Shown one piece after another: positions 36,053 through 44,611 of a stretch of DNA of 64,000 nt. The first letter of the stretch is position 1, and every line of letters starts with the position of its first letter. Source of the DNA: PFL25 sp046260155 (lineage in GTDB: Bacteria; Chloroflexota; Anaerolineae; Anaerolineales; UBA4823). The notes beneath the pieces were generated by a model that worked only from the letters and a program-made list of their open reading frames with translations, made no database searches and had not been told where the DNA came from. The translations under genes were made by a program, and so were the position numbers. Location of the stretch: positions 124,001 to 188,000 of the forward strand of contig JBJYXV010000063.1 of the NCBI GenBank assembly GCA_046260155.1. Direction: 5' to 3'.

Positions 36053-37750
36053 ATGGAAAGAACTGTACCAAGCACTGCATCTGATGAGATAGATCTTTAT
36101 CAGAGAACATATTATTCGTTACTGCGTTCTACCGCTGAAGTCCAGATAAGGACCCTTGAAGAAGCGCATGTGCACATGAAATCCTTGCTTCACCCAAACG
36201 CTCAGGGTTCTGCTCCAGACCTCTCTGCTTTAGTTTATTCAATTCTGAGATTACCCCCTATCATGCACCATATCCAGCTTGTTGTACTGGGGCAGAGCCG
36301 CGAGATTTTCGAGAAGCGTGGTTTTGGGGATGTGGAAACCTGGCAGCAAGTATTTGCCCCCGCAAGGCGCAGGCGATGTTTCTATGATGGAGGGGATACA
36401 CTTGCCTGTTATATCGCCAGCCGATCCGATATTGATGATATTGTCCCATTATTGACAGCCTATCAGGTTGAGTGGAATAAATTTAACAACCTGTTGCAGA
36501 CTCTGCCGAAATCAATTGACCTTTCCAGGATCGAGCATGATCCAGAGACATTCAATACTGTAGCGAAGATCTTAGAGATCAGTGAAAATGATCTTACCCA
36601 ATTACGGTCATTAATGGGAGATGCGTTTTCTCATATCTTACTAGAGATGTCTGCACGACCCAGCCGGTTACGATTGCTCTTGCTATCGGGATCATTGAGT
36701 GATTACTGGCGCGCTACGCGCATCTGGTGGGAAAACATCGAAATGCAGTGCCCTAATTTGCGCGATCGCCCGGTTTATTTCATCTCCAGCAATACGCATA
36801 GTGTGGTCAACCTTCTTTCAGGATCGGCCCTGCAGCATAGAAGCGAGCTCTTATCTTTTATTGATAAAAGCGAAAAAAGTGGTTTGGCAAAAGAATGGTC
36901 AAAGATAAAGGAAGATCGTGTTCCATCCAACCAGGAAAATTTCTTTTACTATGTGTTTAAAGAATTTTCGGAAACAGCTGAAGGCAGGCAAATTCAGGAA
37001 TTAATCGAAGAAAATGAATTAGAGTTAGGAATTCAGCGCGTGCCGAGCTTGCATAGTTTTGACGTGGAGGCCCAGGTGATCGATCTTTCCAGGCTCGATA
37101 CCGCTGTCATGGACCCACGCTTGGGTGAGCAGCTTGAATTCTTATCAAAGAGTGATGCACTGATCCTGAATATTGATTACCCACTCGGTATGGCAGCCTA
37201 TAATATCCTGACCAAGATTTCTGCTGAAGTTGGGGATATTCTGGGTGTTTATGTTACAGGAAAAGCAGCCACATTGAATGGTGTCAACGGCGATGTGATG
37301 ATACCTACGGTGGTGCAGGATGAACAATCCCACAACACCTATTTATTTCCGAATTCATTTACTGCTGCTGATGTAACACCCTATGTGATTTACGGTGCTA
37401 TTCTTGACAATCAAAAAGCGGTCACTGTTCGTGGTACTTTTCTGCAGAACGATGAGTACATGGATGTTTTTTATCGGGAAGGCTACACGGATATTGAAAT
37501 GGAGGCAGGTCCTTACCTCTCGGCTGTTTATGAAATGTACCGACCTCAACGCCATCCTGTTAACGAAGTCCTGAATCTGTACGGGATCCCATTTGATTTA
37601 GGAATCCTGCACTATGCCTCAGATACTCCCTTGAGTAAAGGCAGGAATCTTGGCGCGGGCAGCATGTCCTATTATGGGATGGACTCCACCTATGGAGTCA
37701 CCATTGCGATATTGAGAAGAATTTTCGATTCTGAGAGAAAAAGAATTTGA
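36053..37750 (+). CDS. Unknown protein with nucleoside-phosphorylase-like C-terminal half
   Basis: A 565-residue protein I cannot name with certainty. The first 280 residues are mostly helical with no known motif. The second half resembles the nucleoside phosphorylase/hydrolase fold: ALILNIDYPLGMAAYNIL near residue 370, GVYVTGKAATLNGVNGDV near 400, the YTDIEMEAGPYLSAVYEMY stretch near 485 (compare the ME-A/T base- and ribose-site motif), and a ready C-terminal GAGSMSYYGMDSTYG. If right, it would release a purine base or similar. It lies between two parts of a molybdenum hydroxylase, which fits purine catabolism. Confidence 0.55.
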   Translation: MERTVPSTASDEIDLYQRTYYSLLRSTAEVQIRTLEEAHVHMKSLLHPNAQGSAPDLSALVYSILRLPPIMHHIQLVVLGQSREIFEKRGFGDVETWQQVFAPARRRRCFYDGGDTLACYIASRSDIDDIVPLLTAYQVEWNKFNNLLQTLPKSIDLSRIEHDPETFNTVAKILEISENDLTQLRSLMGDAFSHILLEMSARPSRLRLLLLSGSLSDYWRATRIWWENIEMQCPNLRDRPVYFISSNTHSVVNLLSGSALQHRSELLSFIDKSEKSGLAKEWSKIKEDRVPSNQENFFYYVFKEFSETAEGRQIQELIEENELELGIQRVPSLHSFDVEAQVIDLSRLDTAVMDPRLGEQLEFLSKSDALILNIDYPLGMAAYNILTKISAEVGDILGVYVTGKAATLNGVNGDVMIPTVVQDEQSHNTYLFPNSFTAADVTPYVIYGAILDNQKAVTVRGTFLQNDEYMDVFYREGYTDIEMEAGPYLSAVYEMYRPQRHPVNEVLNLYGIPFDLGILHYASDTPLSKGRNLGAGSMSYYGMDSTYGVTIAILRRIFDSERKRI

Positions 37751-37858
37751 ATTGTTGGGGATGTCATTAATACAAAAGCAGGGGAAAGCCAGCAATCCAA
37801 TTTGGGCAGAAGGGATTGCAGGTACTCTCGAAATCCACGAGATACGGAATACCACAGA

Positions 37859-37899
37859 AAAAGTGGCTATCCTGATCTTCCAGGACAGCCACTTTTTTT
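37859..37899. terminator. Bidirectional intrinsic terminator
   Basis: AAAAGTGGCT-A-TCCTG pairs with CAGGA-C-AGCCACTTTT around a 6-base loop, with one mismatch, between convergent genes. T-runs flank it on both strands. Confidence 0.88.
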
Positions 37900-37916
37900 A
37901 TGAAAGGGAAGGTTGA

Positions 37917-39266
37917 TTAATATTTAACGACTTCGTCTGTGATTTCCAAGGCGCTATCAATTACTTTAATGCCTTCCTCTATTTGCTCTTCGTTGATGAT
38001 CAGGGGGGGGTTGACCATGATCACATTCCAATGGATGAAAGTAAATACACCGTGATCAAGCAAGTATTGTTTTACCTTGTTCATCTCCGGTGATGAATCA
38101 TTATAAACTGCCATCGGTTCGCGGGTATCCCTATTTCTCACAATTTCAATTGCACTGAAGAGCCCGAGGGAGCGCACCTCTCCTACAGATTGATGCTTTT
38201 CGCCTAGATTATTGAGATGGTGTCTGAGTACAACTCCCATTCTTTGAGCATTATCAACGAGACGATCTTCTTTCATCACATTAATATTTGCTATGGCAGC
38301 CGCGAGGGAAATTGGATGGGAGTTGTAAGTTAATCCACCAAAATAAACGCGATCATTGAAAAATTCTGCAATTTCATCACGCATCGCGACTGCACCTAAA
38401 GGCGCATATGCCGATGTCAGGCCTTTTGCCATGGTCATTAAATCTGGAACGACATTCCAATGATCGACAGCAAACCATTTTCCAGTTCGTCCAAAGCCGC
38501 TCATCACTTCATCACAAATCAAAAGAATTTCATTTTTATTGCAGATTTCCCGCATTCCTTGCAGGTACCCTTCCGGCGGGATGATAATTCCATTGGTCCC
38601 AGTAACAGTCTCGACAACGACCGCTGCGATAGTTTCTGGTCCTTCGTATTGGATAATCTCTTCGAGATGATTTAAGTAATCCTGGCTGAATTCTGATTCA
38701 CTGATCTCTGGATTTGTACGGTGGAATGTGGACCGGTAGCGGTATGGATCGAGAAAATGAACAACACCAGGCATGAGATTTGGTTCCCAAGCTAACCTGC
38801 GAGGGTCGCCAGTTAATGCCATGGCACCGGCTGTTGCACCGTGATATGACCGATATCGGGCCAGGATCTTATGTTTGCCAGTATAGGCACGAGCTATTTT
38901 TATCGCATTTTCATTCGCTTCCGCCCCACCGAGGGTGAAGAAAAAATAGTTGAGATCACCAGGTGTGATCCCGGCTAATATCCTTCCCAGCACTGCTCGG
39001 GGTTTGCTTGTCAGCGAAGGGGCGATGTATGGCAGCTCGCGCGCTTGGTTGGCGATAGCTTCGATTACGCGTTCGTCGCCATGGCCAATATTCACACACA
39101 TCAACTGGGAGTTGAAATCCAGGTAGCGTTTACCATCAGTGTCCCAGAAATATACTCCTTTTGCCCGGGAAACCGGGATGGGGTTTACGCTTCCTTGGGC
39201 AGACCAGGTCCAGAAGCTGTGTTTGAGCGATTCTTTGAGAATTTCGGAATCTGGAATATCTTGCAT
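37917..39266 (-). CDS. Class III PLP aminotransferase
   Basis: A 449-residue fold-type I aminotransferase of class III (omega-amino acid or taurine/beta-alanine type). YFFFTLGGAEANENAIKIAR near residue 107 binds the cofactor phosphate, ICDEVMSGFGRTGKWFAVDHW near 250 holds the PLP Asp, and TMAKGLTSAYAPLGAV near 280 carries the Schiff-base Lys. The substrate is unproven; beta-alanine, taurine or 4-aminobutyrate are candidates. It is the only minus-strand gene inside the molybdenum block, so it is probably regulated separately. AGAGG precedes the ATG. Confidence 0.92.
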   Translation of the reverse strand: MQDIPDSEILKESLKHSFWTWSAQGSVNPIPVSRAKGVYFWDTDGKRYLDFNSQLMCVNIGHGDERVIEAIANQARELPYIAPSLTSKPRAVLGRILAGITPGDLNYFFFTLGGAEANENAIKIARAYTGKHKILARYRSYHGATAGAMALTGDPRRLAWEPNLMPGVVHFLDPYRYRSTFHRTNPEISESEFSQDYLNHLEEIIQYEGPETIAAVVVETVTGTNGIIIPPEGYLQGMREICNKNEILLICDEVMSGFGRTGKWFAVDHWNVVPDLMTMAKGLTSAYAPLGAVAMRDEIAEFFNDRVYFGGLTYNSHPISLAAAIANINVMKEDRLVDNAQRMGVVLRHHLNNLGEKHQSVGEVRSLGLFSAIEIVRNRDTREPMAVYNDSSPEMNKVKQYLLDHGVFTFIHWNVIMVNPPLIINEEQIEEGIKVIDSALEITDEVVKY

Positions 39267-39429
39267 AATATCCTCTTGGAAGGTGTATTTTTTGTGCTGC
39301 TGATCGTATCATAATATGAGTAAAAATTGACAGATCCAAGTCGTCTGGTTACAATTTGCTTGCTATTACCGGTTGGCAATTCGAACTTCTTATTTGCAAT
39401 CACTCAACAATCTTTATAAGGAGCCTCAT

Positions 39430-39882
39430 ATGTATGGTTTTTTTCTAGCTGTTCATAATATTTTACGCTGGATTGTACTGATTCTGGTAATTGTTGCTCT
39501 GATCAGGGCTTATTGGGGTTGGTTTGGTAGGAGGGATTGGACTCCAACAGACAGGAAAATTGGTATGTTCTACTCCATTTCCCTTGATATTCAATTACTG
39601 TTAGGATTAATTCTATATTTCTTTCTCAGCCCCATAACGAAGATTGTATTCAGTGATTTAAGTTCTGCACTTGCAAATTCCGGTTCCCGGTTCTTCGCCC
39701 TTGAACACGTCCTGATCATGGTTTTAGCAGTGATTTTAGCTCATGTTGGGGTTGCAATGGCAAGGAGAACAGAGGATGCGGTCCTAAAACACCGCCAGGC
39801 AGCAATCTGGTTCAGTCTATCATTAATTGCCCTTCTGCTTGGAATGCCCTGGTTCAGACCTCTTCTTCCAGGATTTAGCTAG
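39430..39882 (+). CDS. Four-helix membrane protein, possibly cytochrome b-like
   Basis: A 150-residue membrane protein with four hydrophobic helices. His residues sit at helix positions in AVHNILRW near residue 8, ALEHVLIM near 95 and AHVGVAMARR near 108, which could bind haem, as in small cytochrome b-like proteins. This is only a resemblance. ATG 39430 has AAGGAG eight bases upstream and starts the first helix. It lies 168 bp upstream of the Mo subunit gene. A role in moving electrons from the hydroxylase to the membrane is possible. Confidence 0.65.
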   Translation: MYGFFLAVHNILRWIVLILVIVALIRAYWGWFGRRDWTPTDRKIGMFYSISLDIQLLLGLILYFFLSPITKIVFSDLSSALANSGSRFFALEHVLIMVLAVILAHVGVAMARRTEDAVLKHRQAAIWFSLSLIALLLGMPWFRPLLPGFS

Positions 39883-39986
39883 GCTCGAATAACCAATTGA
39901 ATTTGGATCATTTTTGTTCTTTCAGGTTCTGGCTATGATCCATTCTAGATAAGCGAATGAAAATCGGGGACTGAAATCCTCAGGGG

Positions 39987-40010
39987 TATAATCGCGCTAG
40001 AATCTATAAT
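39987..40010 (+). promoter_or_regulatory. Two TATAAT boxes upstream of the Mo subunit gene
   Basis: TATAAT occurs at 39987-39992 and at 40005-40010. Both lie in the 168-bp gap before the Mo subunit gene, so it may have its own promoters. No good -35 boxes were found. Confidence 0.5.
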
Positions 40011-40050
40011 ATTTTAATGACCTTGAGAAAATGAAATGGGAGACCATCAT

Positions 40051-42264
40051 ATGGCCACAATCGGTCAATCAGTTCTTAGGAGAGACGCCCTGGGTAAAGT
40101 GAAGGGAGAGACTCTTTATCCAGGTGACATCAATTTACCCAACCAGCTGTACATGAAAATACTCTTCGCTGGAAGACCGCATGCACTCATCCACAAAGTT
40201 GACACACAGAAGGCTGAAGCGGTCGAAGGGGTATTAGCTGTATTAACCGCGCGAGATGTTCCTGTAAACGAGTATGGATTAATCAAGCCCGATCAACCGG
40301 TTCTGTGTGGACCGGGTTCGGATAAACCATTCGCAGATAGAGTGAGATTTGTTGGCGATCAAGTCGCGCTGGTGATTGCTGAGAGCGAGGCGATTGCTGA
40401 GCAGGCACGGGCCTTGATCGAGGTTGAATATGAGGATTTACCCGTATTAACCAACCCGATCAGGTCCATGGACGAACACGACCGGCTGATCCATCCAGAT
40501 ACAGAGTCAAATGTTTTCTGTCATTACCGCATCAGGAAGGGAGATGTGGATTCTGCATTTTCCCAGGCAGATGTGATCCTGGAGCAGGAGTATCATACCC
40601 CAGCTCAAGAGCATGCATATCTGCAACCGGAAGCCGGGTTAGGCTATATAGATGATCAAGGCCGGGTTACTGTGGTTGTTGCAGGCCAGTGGACGCACGA
40701 GGACCAAGAACAAATTGCCCATGCGCTTGACCTGCCTTTGGAGCAAGTTAGAGTGATCTATCCAGCCATTGGTGGTGCATTCGGTGGTAGAGAGGATATG
40801 TCTGTTCAAATTGTCCTGGCTTTAGCTGCCTGGCGGCTGCAACAGCAGGGAATCAATCGACCTGTAAAGATTATCTGGGATCGAGAAGAGTCGATCATTG
40901 GCCATCATAAGCGCCATCCCTATGTGATCAAAGCTAAATGGGGAGCAACGAAGGAAGGGAAAATCACCACCGCAGAAATGACGGTGATCGCAGATGGTGG
41001 AGCATATGCTTATACCTCGACGAAGGTTTTAGGTAATGCACATCTCATGTGCACCGGACCGTATGAGATCGATAACGTCAAAGTGGACAGTTATGCAGTG
41101 TATACCAATAACCTTCCTGGAGGTGCCTTTCGAGGTTTTGGTGGACCTCAGGGTGCGTTTGCTGCAGAATCGCAAATGAACAAGCTGGCAGAAAAGCTGA
41201 AAATTGATCCGGTTGAACTACGGATGCGAAATATCTTACAGGAGGGAAGTTTATTATCAGTGGGTACACCTCTTCCAGCAGGTGTGTCATTACCCGAAGT
41301 CGTAACGGAATGTGCGCGAGCAGCAGGCTGGCAGTCGGGTGAAACTGGCTGGAGCAAGGAAGTAAAACCATCCCAACCTGCAGCAAAATATTTAAAACGG
41401 GGTAGTGGTTTTTCCTGTGCGTATAAAAACGTCGGATTCTCATTTGGGTTTGTCGATCAGTGCTGGGCAACAGTGGAACTGCATGGTAAAGCTCAGATCG
41501 AAAAAGTCATCGTGCATCATGCCGGTGCAGATGTTGGGCAGGGGACGCATACAGTGATGGCCCAGATAGCAGCGGATATGGTTGGCGTGCCGTTGGAGCG
41601 TGTTGAAATGATCGTTTCCGACACGGCAACAACTGATAATTCGGGCAGCACGTCTGCATCCAGAATGACCTTCGTGGCTGGAAATTCGATCCGGGGAGCC
41701 GCAGAATTAGCGCTGCAGAAGTGGCAGGAGGAGGATCGCCCCGCGATTGGGAGATACCAATATATTCCTCCCCAAACAACCGCCCAGGATCCAGAAACAG
41801 GATATTGTGAACCTAACTATTCTTATGGTTATGTCGCCCAGGCTGTTGAGATCCAGGTTGACACAGAAACTGGGCATATCCAAGTATTAAATGTGACTTC
41901 TGCCAACGATGTGGGGAAGGCAATTAACCCTCAACAAATCGTCGGGCAGATAGAAGGAGCAGTCGTTCAGGCTGCAGGTTATGCAATCCTGGAAAATTTA
42001 GTTCAAGAAAACGGGTATGTGCAAACTCCCCATCTATCGACCTATCTGATTCCAACGGTGCTTGATATTCCTGAAAAGATTGAATCGCTCGTCCTTGAAT
42101 ACCCTGATCCCAGGGGACCTTTTGGAGCAAGGGGAATGGCAGAGATGCCCTTTTTACCTTTCGTACCAGCGTTGGTTGCAGCTGTGTACGAGGCGACAGG
42201 CGTTTGGTTTAATGAATTCCCTCTCACCCCAGAACGAGTGCTGCGCGGATTAGGGAAAATCTAG
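40051..42264 (+). CDS. Molybdenum hydroxylase Mo-binding subunit (xanthine dehydrogenase family, selenium-dependent candidate)
   Basis: A 737-residue Mo-pterin subunit. RRDALGKVKGETLYPGD begins the fold, then FVGDQVALVIAESEA, AIGGAFGGREDMS near 245, PGGAFRGFGGPQGAF near 355, and the active-site Glu in ARGMAEMPF near 698. It has no 2Fe-2S domain; the FAD/2Fe-2S fusion at 34226 is the likely partner (enzyme B). ATG 40051 has GGGAGA upstream; ATG 40036 adds five residues. It lies directly before yqeB and yqeC, so it is the best candidate for a selenium-dependent hydroxylase. Confidence 0.92.
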   Translation: MATIGQSVLRRDALGKVKGETLYPGDINLPNQLYMKILFAGRPHALIHKVDTQKAEAVEGVLAVLTARDVPVNEYGLIKPDQPVLCGPGSDKPFADRVRFVGDQVALVIAESEAIAEQARALIEVEYEDLPVLTNPIRSMDEHDRLIHPDTESNVFCHYRIRKGDVDSAFSQADVILEQEYHTPAQEHAYLQPEAGLGYIDDQGRVTVVVAGQWTHEDQEQIAHALDLPLEQVRVIYPAIGGAFGGREDMSVQIVLALAAWRLQQQGINRPVKIIWDREESIIGHHKRHPYVIKAKWGATKEGKITTAEMTVIADGGAYAYTSTKVLGNAHLMCTGPYEIDNVKVDSYAVYTNNLPGGAFRGFGGPQGAFAAESQMNKLAEKLKIDPVELRMRNILQEGSLLSVGTPLPAGVSLPEVVTECARAAGWQSGETGWSKEVKPSQPAAKYLKRGSGFSCAYKNVGFSFGFVDQCWATVELHGKAQIEKVIVHHAGADVGQGTHTVMAQIAADMVGVPLERVEMIVSDTATTDNSGSTSASRMTFVAGNSIRGAAELALQKWQEEDRPAIGRYQYIPPQTTAQDPETGYCEPNYSYGYVAQAVEIQVDTETGHIQVLNVTSANDVGKAINPQQIVGQIEGAVVQAAGYAILENLVQENGYVQTPHLSTYLIPTVLDIPEKIESLVLEYPDPRGPFGARGMAEMPFLPFVPALVAAVYEATGVWFNEFPLTPERVLRGLGKI

Positions 42265-42302
42265 GGATTTCTATGATCCATCGTTTCCAGGGCTAAATTT
42301 TT

Positions 42303-43121
42303 ATGTTTGACAACCACCAAATTGTCTTAATTCGCGGCGGCGGTGATTTGGCAAGCGGGGTAGCATTGCGATTGTTCCGGGTGGGGTTCAGGGTAGTAAT
42401 AACGGAAATCGATCAGCCGCTTGTCATTCGCCGGAGTGTCTCTTTTGCTGAAGCCGTGTTCAAGAAAATCACGAAGGTCGAAAATGTGACCGCGCGTATC
42501 GTCACCTCTATCATTGAAATTGAATCAGCTTGGGATGGGCGTGAGATACCGGTGATCGTTGACTCGCAGTGCGAGATTATCTCCACGCTTGAGAATACAG
42601 GGTTGTTCCTTTCAGCTCTGGTAGATGGGCGCATGACCAAAAAGCCACCTTATCTTAAGCGGGGGATAGTTCCGTTTATGATCGGATTAGGCCCAGGCTT
42701 TGTTGTGGGTGAGAATTGTGACGCCATTGTTGAGACAAATCGAGGACATTATTTGGGCCGAGTTATTTGGGAGGGGAGCGCGCTGCCGGATACTGGAGTG
42801 CCTGAAGGGTTTGGAGATCGATATCATGATCGCGTCCTGCGCGCTCCTGATGAGGGGTTATTTAACTCTGAAAGAGAGATCGGCGATCAATTAAATCCCG
42901 GTGACCTGATCGGAGAAGTCAACGGGCAAGAAATACGCGCAAATTTCAAGGGGGTGCTTCGTGGATTGCTGCATTCTGGGATCTATGTTCCACAGGGCAT
43001 GAAGATTGGTGATCTCGATCCCAGGAATGATCCGCAGTATTGCAGGTTTGTTTCCGATAAAGCAATGGCGGTGGCAGGTGGGGTATTGGAAGCGATCATG
43101 TCAAGATCAAACTCGAGCTGA
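42303..43121 (+). CDS. yqeB: YqeB: selenium-dependent molybdenum hydroxylase accessory protein
   Basis: A 272-residue protein of the EF2563/YqeB family, known from comparative genomics to accompany selenium-dependent molybdenum hydroxylases and orphan SelD. IVLIRGGGDLASGVALRLFRVGFRVVITEI at the N-terminus is a Rossmann-like loop, and MIGLGPGFVVGENCDAIVETNRGHYLGRV near residue 130 is the conserved core. The function in selenium delivery or cofactor maturation is not biochemically settled. It sits 38 bp after the Mo subunit and 14 bp before yqeC-mocA. Confidence 0.9.
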   Translation: MFDNHQIVLIRGGGDLASGVALRLFRVGFRVVITEIDQPLVIRRSVSFAEAVFKKITKVENVTARIVTSIIEIESAWDGREIPVIVDSQCEIISTLENTGLFLSALVDGRMTKKPPYLKRGIVPFMIGLGPGFVVGENCDAIVETNRGHYLGRVIWEGSALPDTGVPEGFGDRYHDRVLRAPDEGLFNSEREIGDQLNPGDLIGEVNGQEIRANFKGVLRGLLHSGIYVPQGMKIGDLDPRNDPQYCRFVSDKAMAVAGGVLEAIMSRSNSS

Positions 43122-43135
43122 GATCCTTCCTGTTC

Positions 43136-44500
43136 ATGATGGATATCCAGCAAGCTCTTCGACTTCAACCTGGAGATAGTATTTCATTCAGTGGAGCGGG
43201 GGGGAAAACAACAGCTTTGTTCACCCTTGCTCGAAAGATAACTGCGCCAGTTATTGCCACAACAACGACCCATTTCAGCAAAGACCAGCTTGGTTTCGCA
43301 GACCGGCTTATCGAAGTGAGCAATTCCACTAAATTCCAGGATATCGAAAATTTACTTGAACCCGGAATCAACCTGCTGGTTGGTAAAGAAGTCGAGCACG
43401 GCCGGTTCCGAGGAGCTTCGGACGAATTACTTGCCACGATTTATAAATTTACAAAACAGCACGGGATGAACCTGCTCATCGAAGCGGATGGTTCAAGAAA
43501 ACACCCACTGAAAGCCCCGGCAGGACATGAACCGGTGATCCCACCATTTATTGATATTGCTGCTGTCGTCGCAGGATTATCCGCCCTGGGGAAACCATTA
43601 GCAGCTCATAATGTGCACCGGGTTGAGAAATTTGCAGAACTTGCAGGGATAAAAGTGGGGGATGAGATTTCTTCCGACGCACTTGCAAGAGTATTGAATC
43701 ATGAAGGTGGAGGCCTCAAAGGAATTCCGGATTCTGCCCGGAGGATTTGTATATTGAATCAAGCTGACAGTCCACAGCTTCTCTCACAAGGAAAACATCT
43801 TGCAAGATTATTGCTTTCAAAATACCAGGCAGTGCTTATCACTTCGTTCCTTGACCTGATCAACAACGGTGATCAGGAAGGAGGGTCTTTAGATCACACG
43901 GAGGGAATTTATGCGGTTCACGAACCAGTGTCTGCAATTGTTTTGGCGGCAGGTGGATCTTTGCGGTTGGGCAGGCCAAAACAGTTGCTACCGTGGAAAG
44001 GGAAATCACTTATCCGCCATGTCGTGGAAAGGGTGATGATGGCAGACTTGGCCCAGATTACTATTGTGCTCGGGTCTTTCCACGAAGAAATTAGATCTGA
44101 ATTATCAGGCTTACCAATAAATATTGTCATGAATCCCCAATGGGAATCAGGACAGAGCACTTCGATCCAAGCTGGTTTATCTTCAATTCCGGAGACCATT
44201 GGCGCGGTTATTTTCGTCTTAGTGGATCAACCCCATGTACAAACAACCCTGATCCGATCCCTGGTTGAGAGGCATGCAACGACGCTTGCGCCAATTATTG
44301 CTCCTCTGGTGGATGGAAACCGTGGTAATCCAGTTCTCTTCGATCGAACGACCTTCAAAGACTTCTTTTCAATCCGTGGAGATAAGGGTGGACGAGAATT
44401 ATTCTCCCGTTATCCAGTGACTTGGCTTGAGTGGCATGATCCATCTGTTCTTGACGATATCGATACGGAATCCGATTATCAACGAATGTTGTCCGAGTAA
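43136..44500 (+). CDS. YqeC-MocA fusion: Se-hydroxylase accessory protein with molybdenum cofactor cytidylyltransferase
   Basis: A 454-residue two-domain protein. Residues 1-235 are YqeC-like, with a nucleotide loop SGAGGKTTALFTLAR near 20, TTTTHF near 43 and IEADGSRKHPLKAPAGHEP near 115. Residues 260-454 are a MobA/MocA-type nucleotidyltransferase: IVLAAGGSLRLGRPKQLLPW near 265, VLVDQPHVQ near 360, and GNRGNPVLF near 397. MocA converts Mo cofactor into the cytosine dinucleotide used by many hydroxylases. ATG 43139 is an equally good start. Linking both steps in one chain suggests a shared substrate enzyme. Confidence 0.9.
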   Translation: MMDIQQALRLQPGDSISFSGAGGKTTALFTLARKITAPVIATTTTHFSKDQLGFADRLIEVSNSTKFQDIENLLEPGINLLVGKEVEHGRFRGASDELLATIYKFTKQHGMNLLIEADGSRKHPLKAPAGHEPVIPPFIDIAAVVAGLSALGKPLAAHNVHRVEKFAELAGIKVGDEISSDALARVLNHEGGGLKGIPDSARRICILNQADSPQLLSQGKHLARLLLSKYQAVLITSFLDLINNGDQEGGSLDHTEGIYAVHEPVSAIVLAAGGSLRLGRPKQLLPWKGKSLIRHVVERVMMADLAQITIVLGSFHEEIRSELSGLPINIVMNPQWESGQSTSIQAGLSSIPETIGAVIFVLVDQPHVQTTLIRSLVERHATTLAPIIAPLVDGNRGNPVLFDRTTFKDFFSIRGDKGGRELFSRYPVTWLEWHDPSVLDDIDTESDYQRMLSE

Positions 44501-44530
44501 GCCAAAATTGCCACGGAATTTCGTCAACTC

Positions 44531-44559
44531 TTGAATTAATGTTAAACTTATGCTATGTT
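44531..44559 (+). promoter_or_regulatory. Promoter of the receiver-thpR-rsfS group
   Basis: TTGAAT (44531-44536) and TATGTT (44554-44559) are 17 bp apart. The -10 box is preceded by TGC, an extended -10. It lies 52 bp before the receiver ATG. Confidence 0.55.
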
Positions 44560-44611
44560 GGTCGTCAAAAATTCTGACCAGGAAATTGTATAAGATTATT
44601 TTGCTATTATT

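Noticed and set aside
39904..39942. 8-bp inverted repeat TGGATCAT/ATGATCCA before the Mo subunit
   Set aside because: The loop is 23 bases and there is no T-run or clear place in a promoter.
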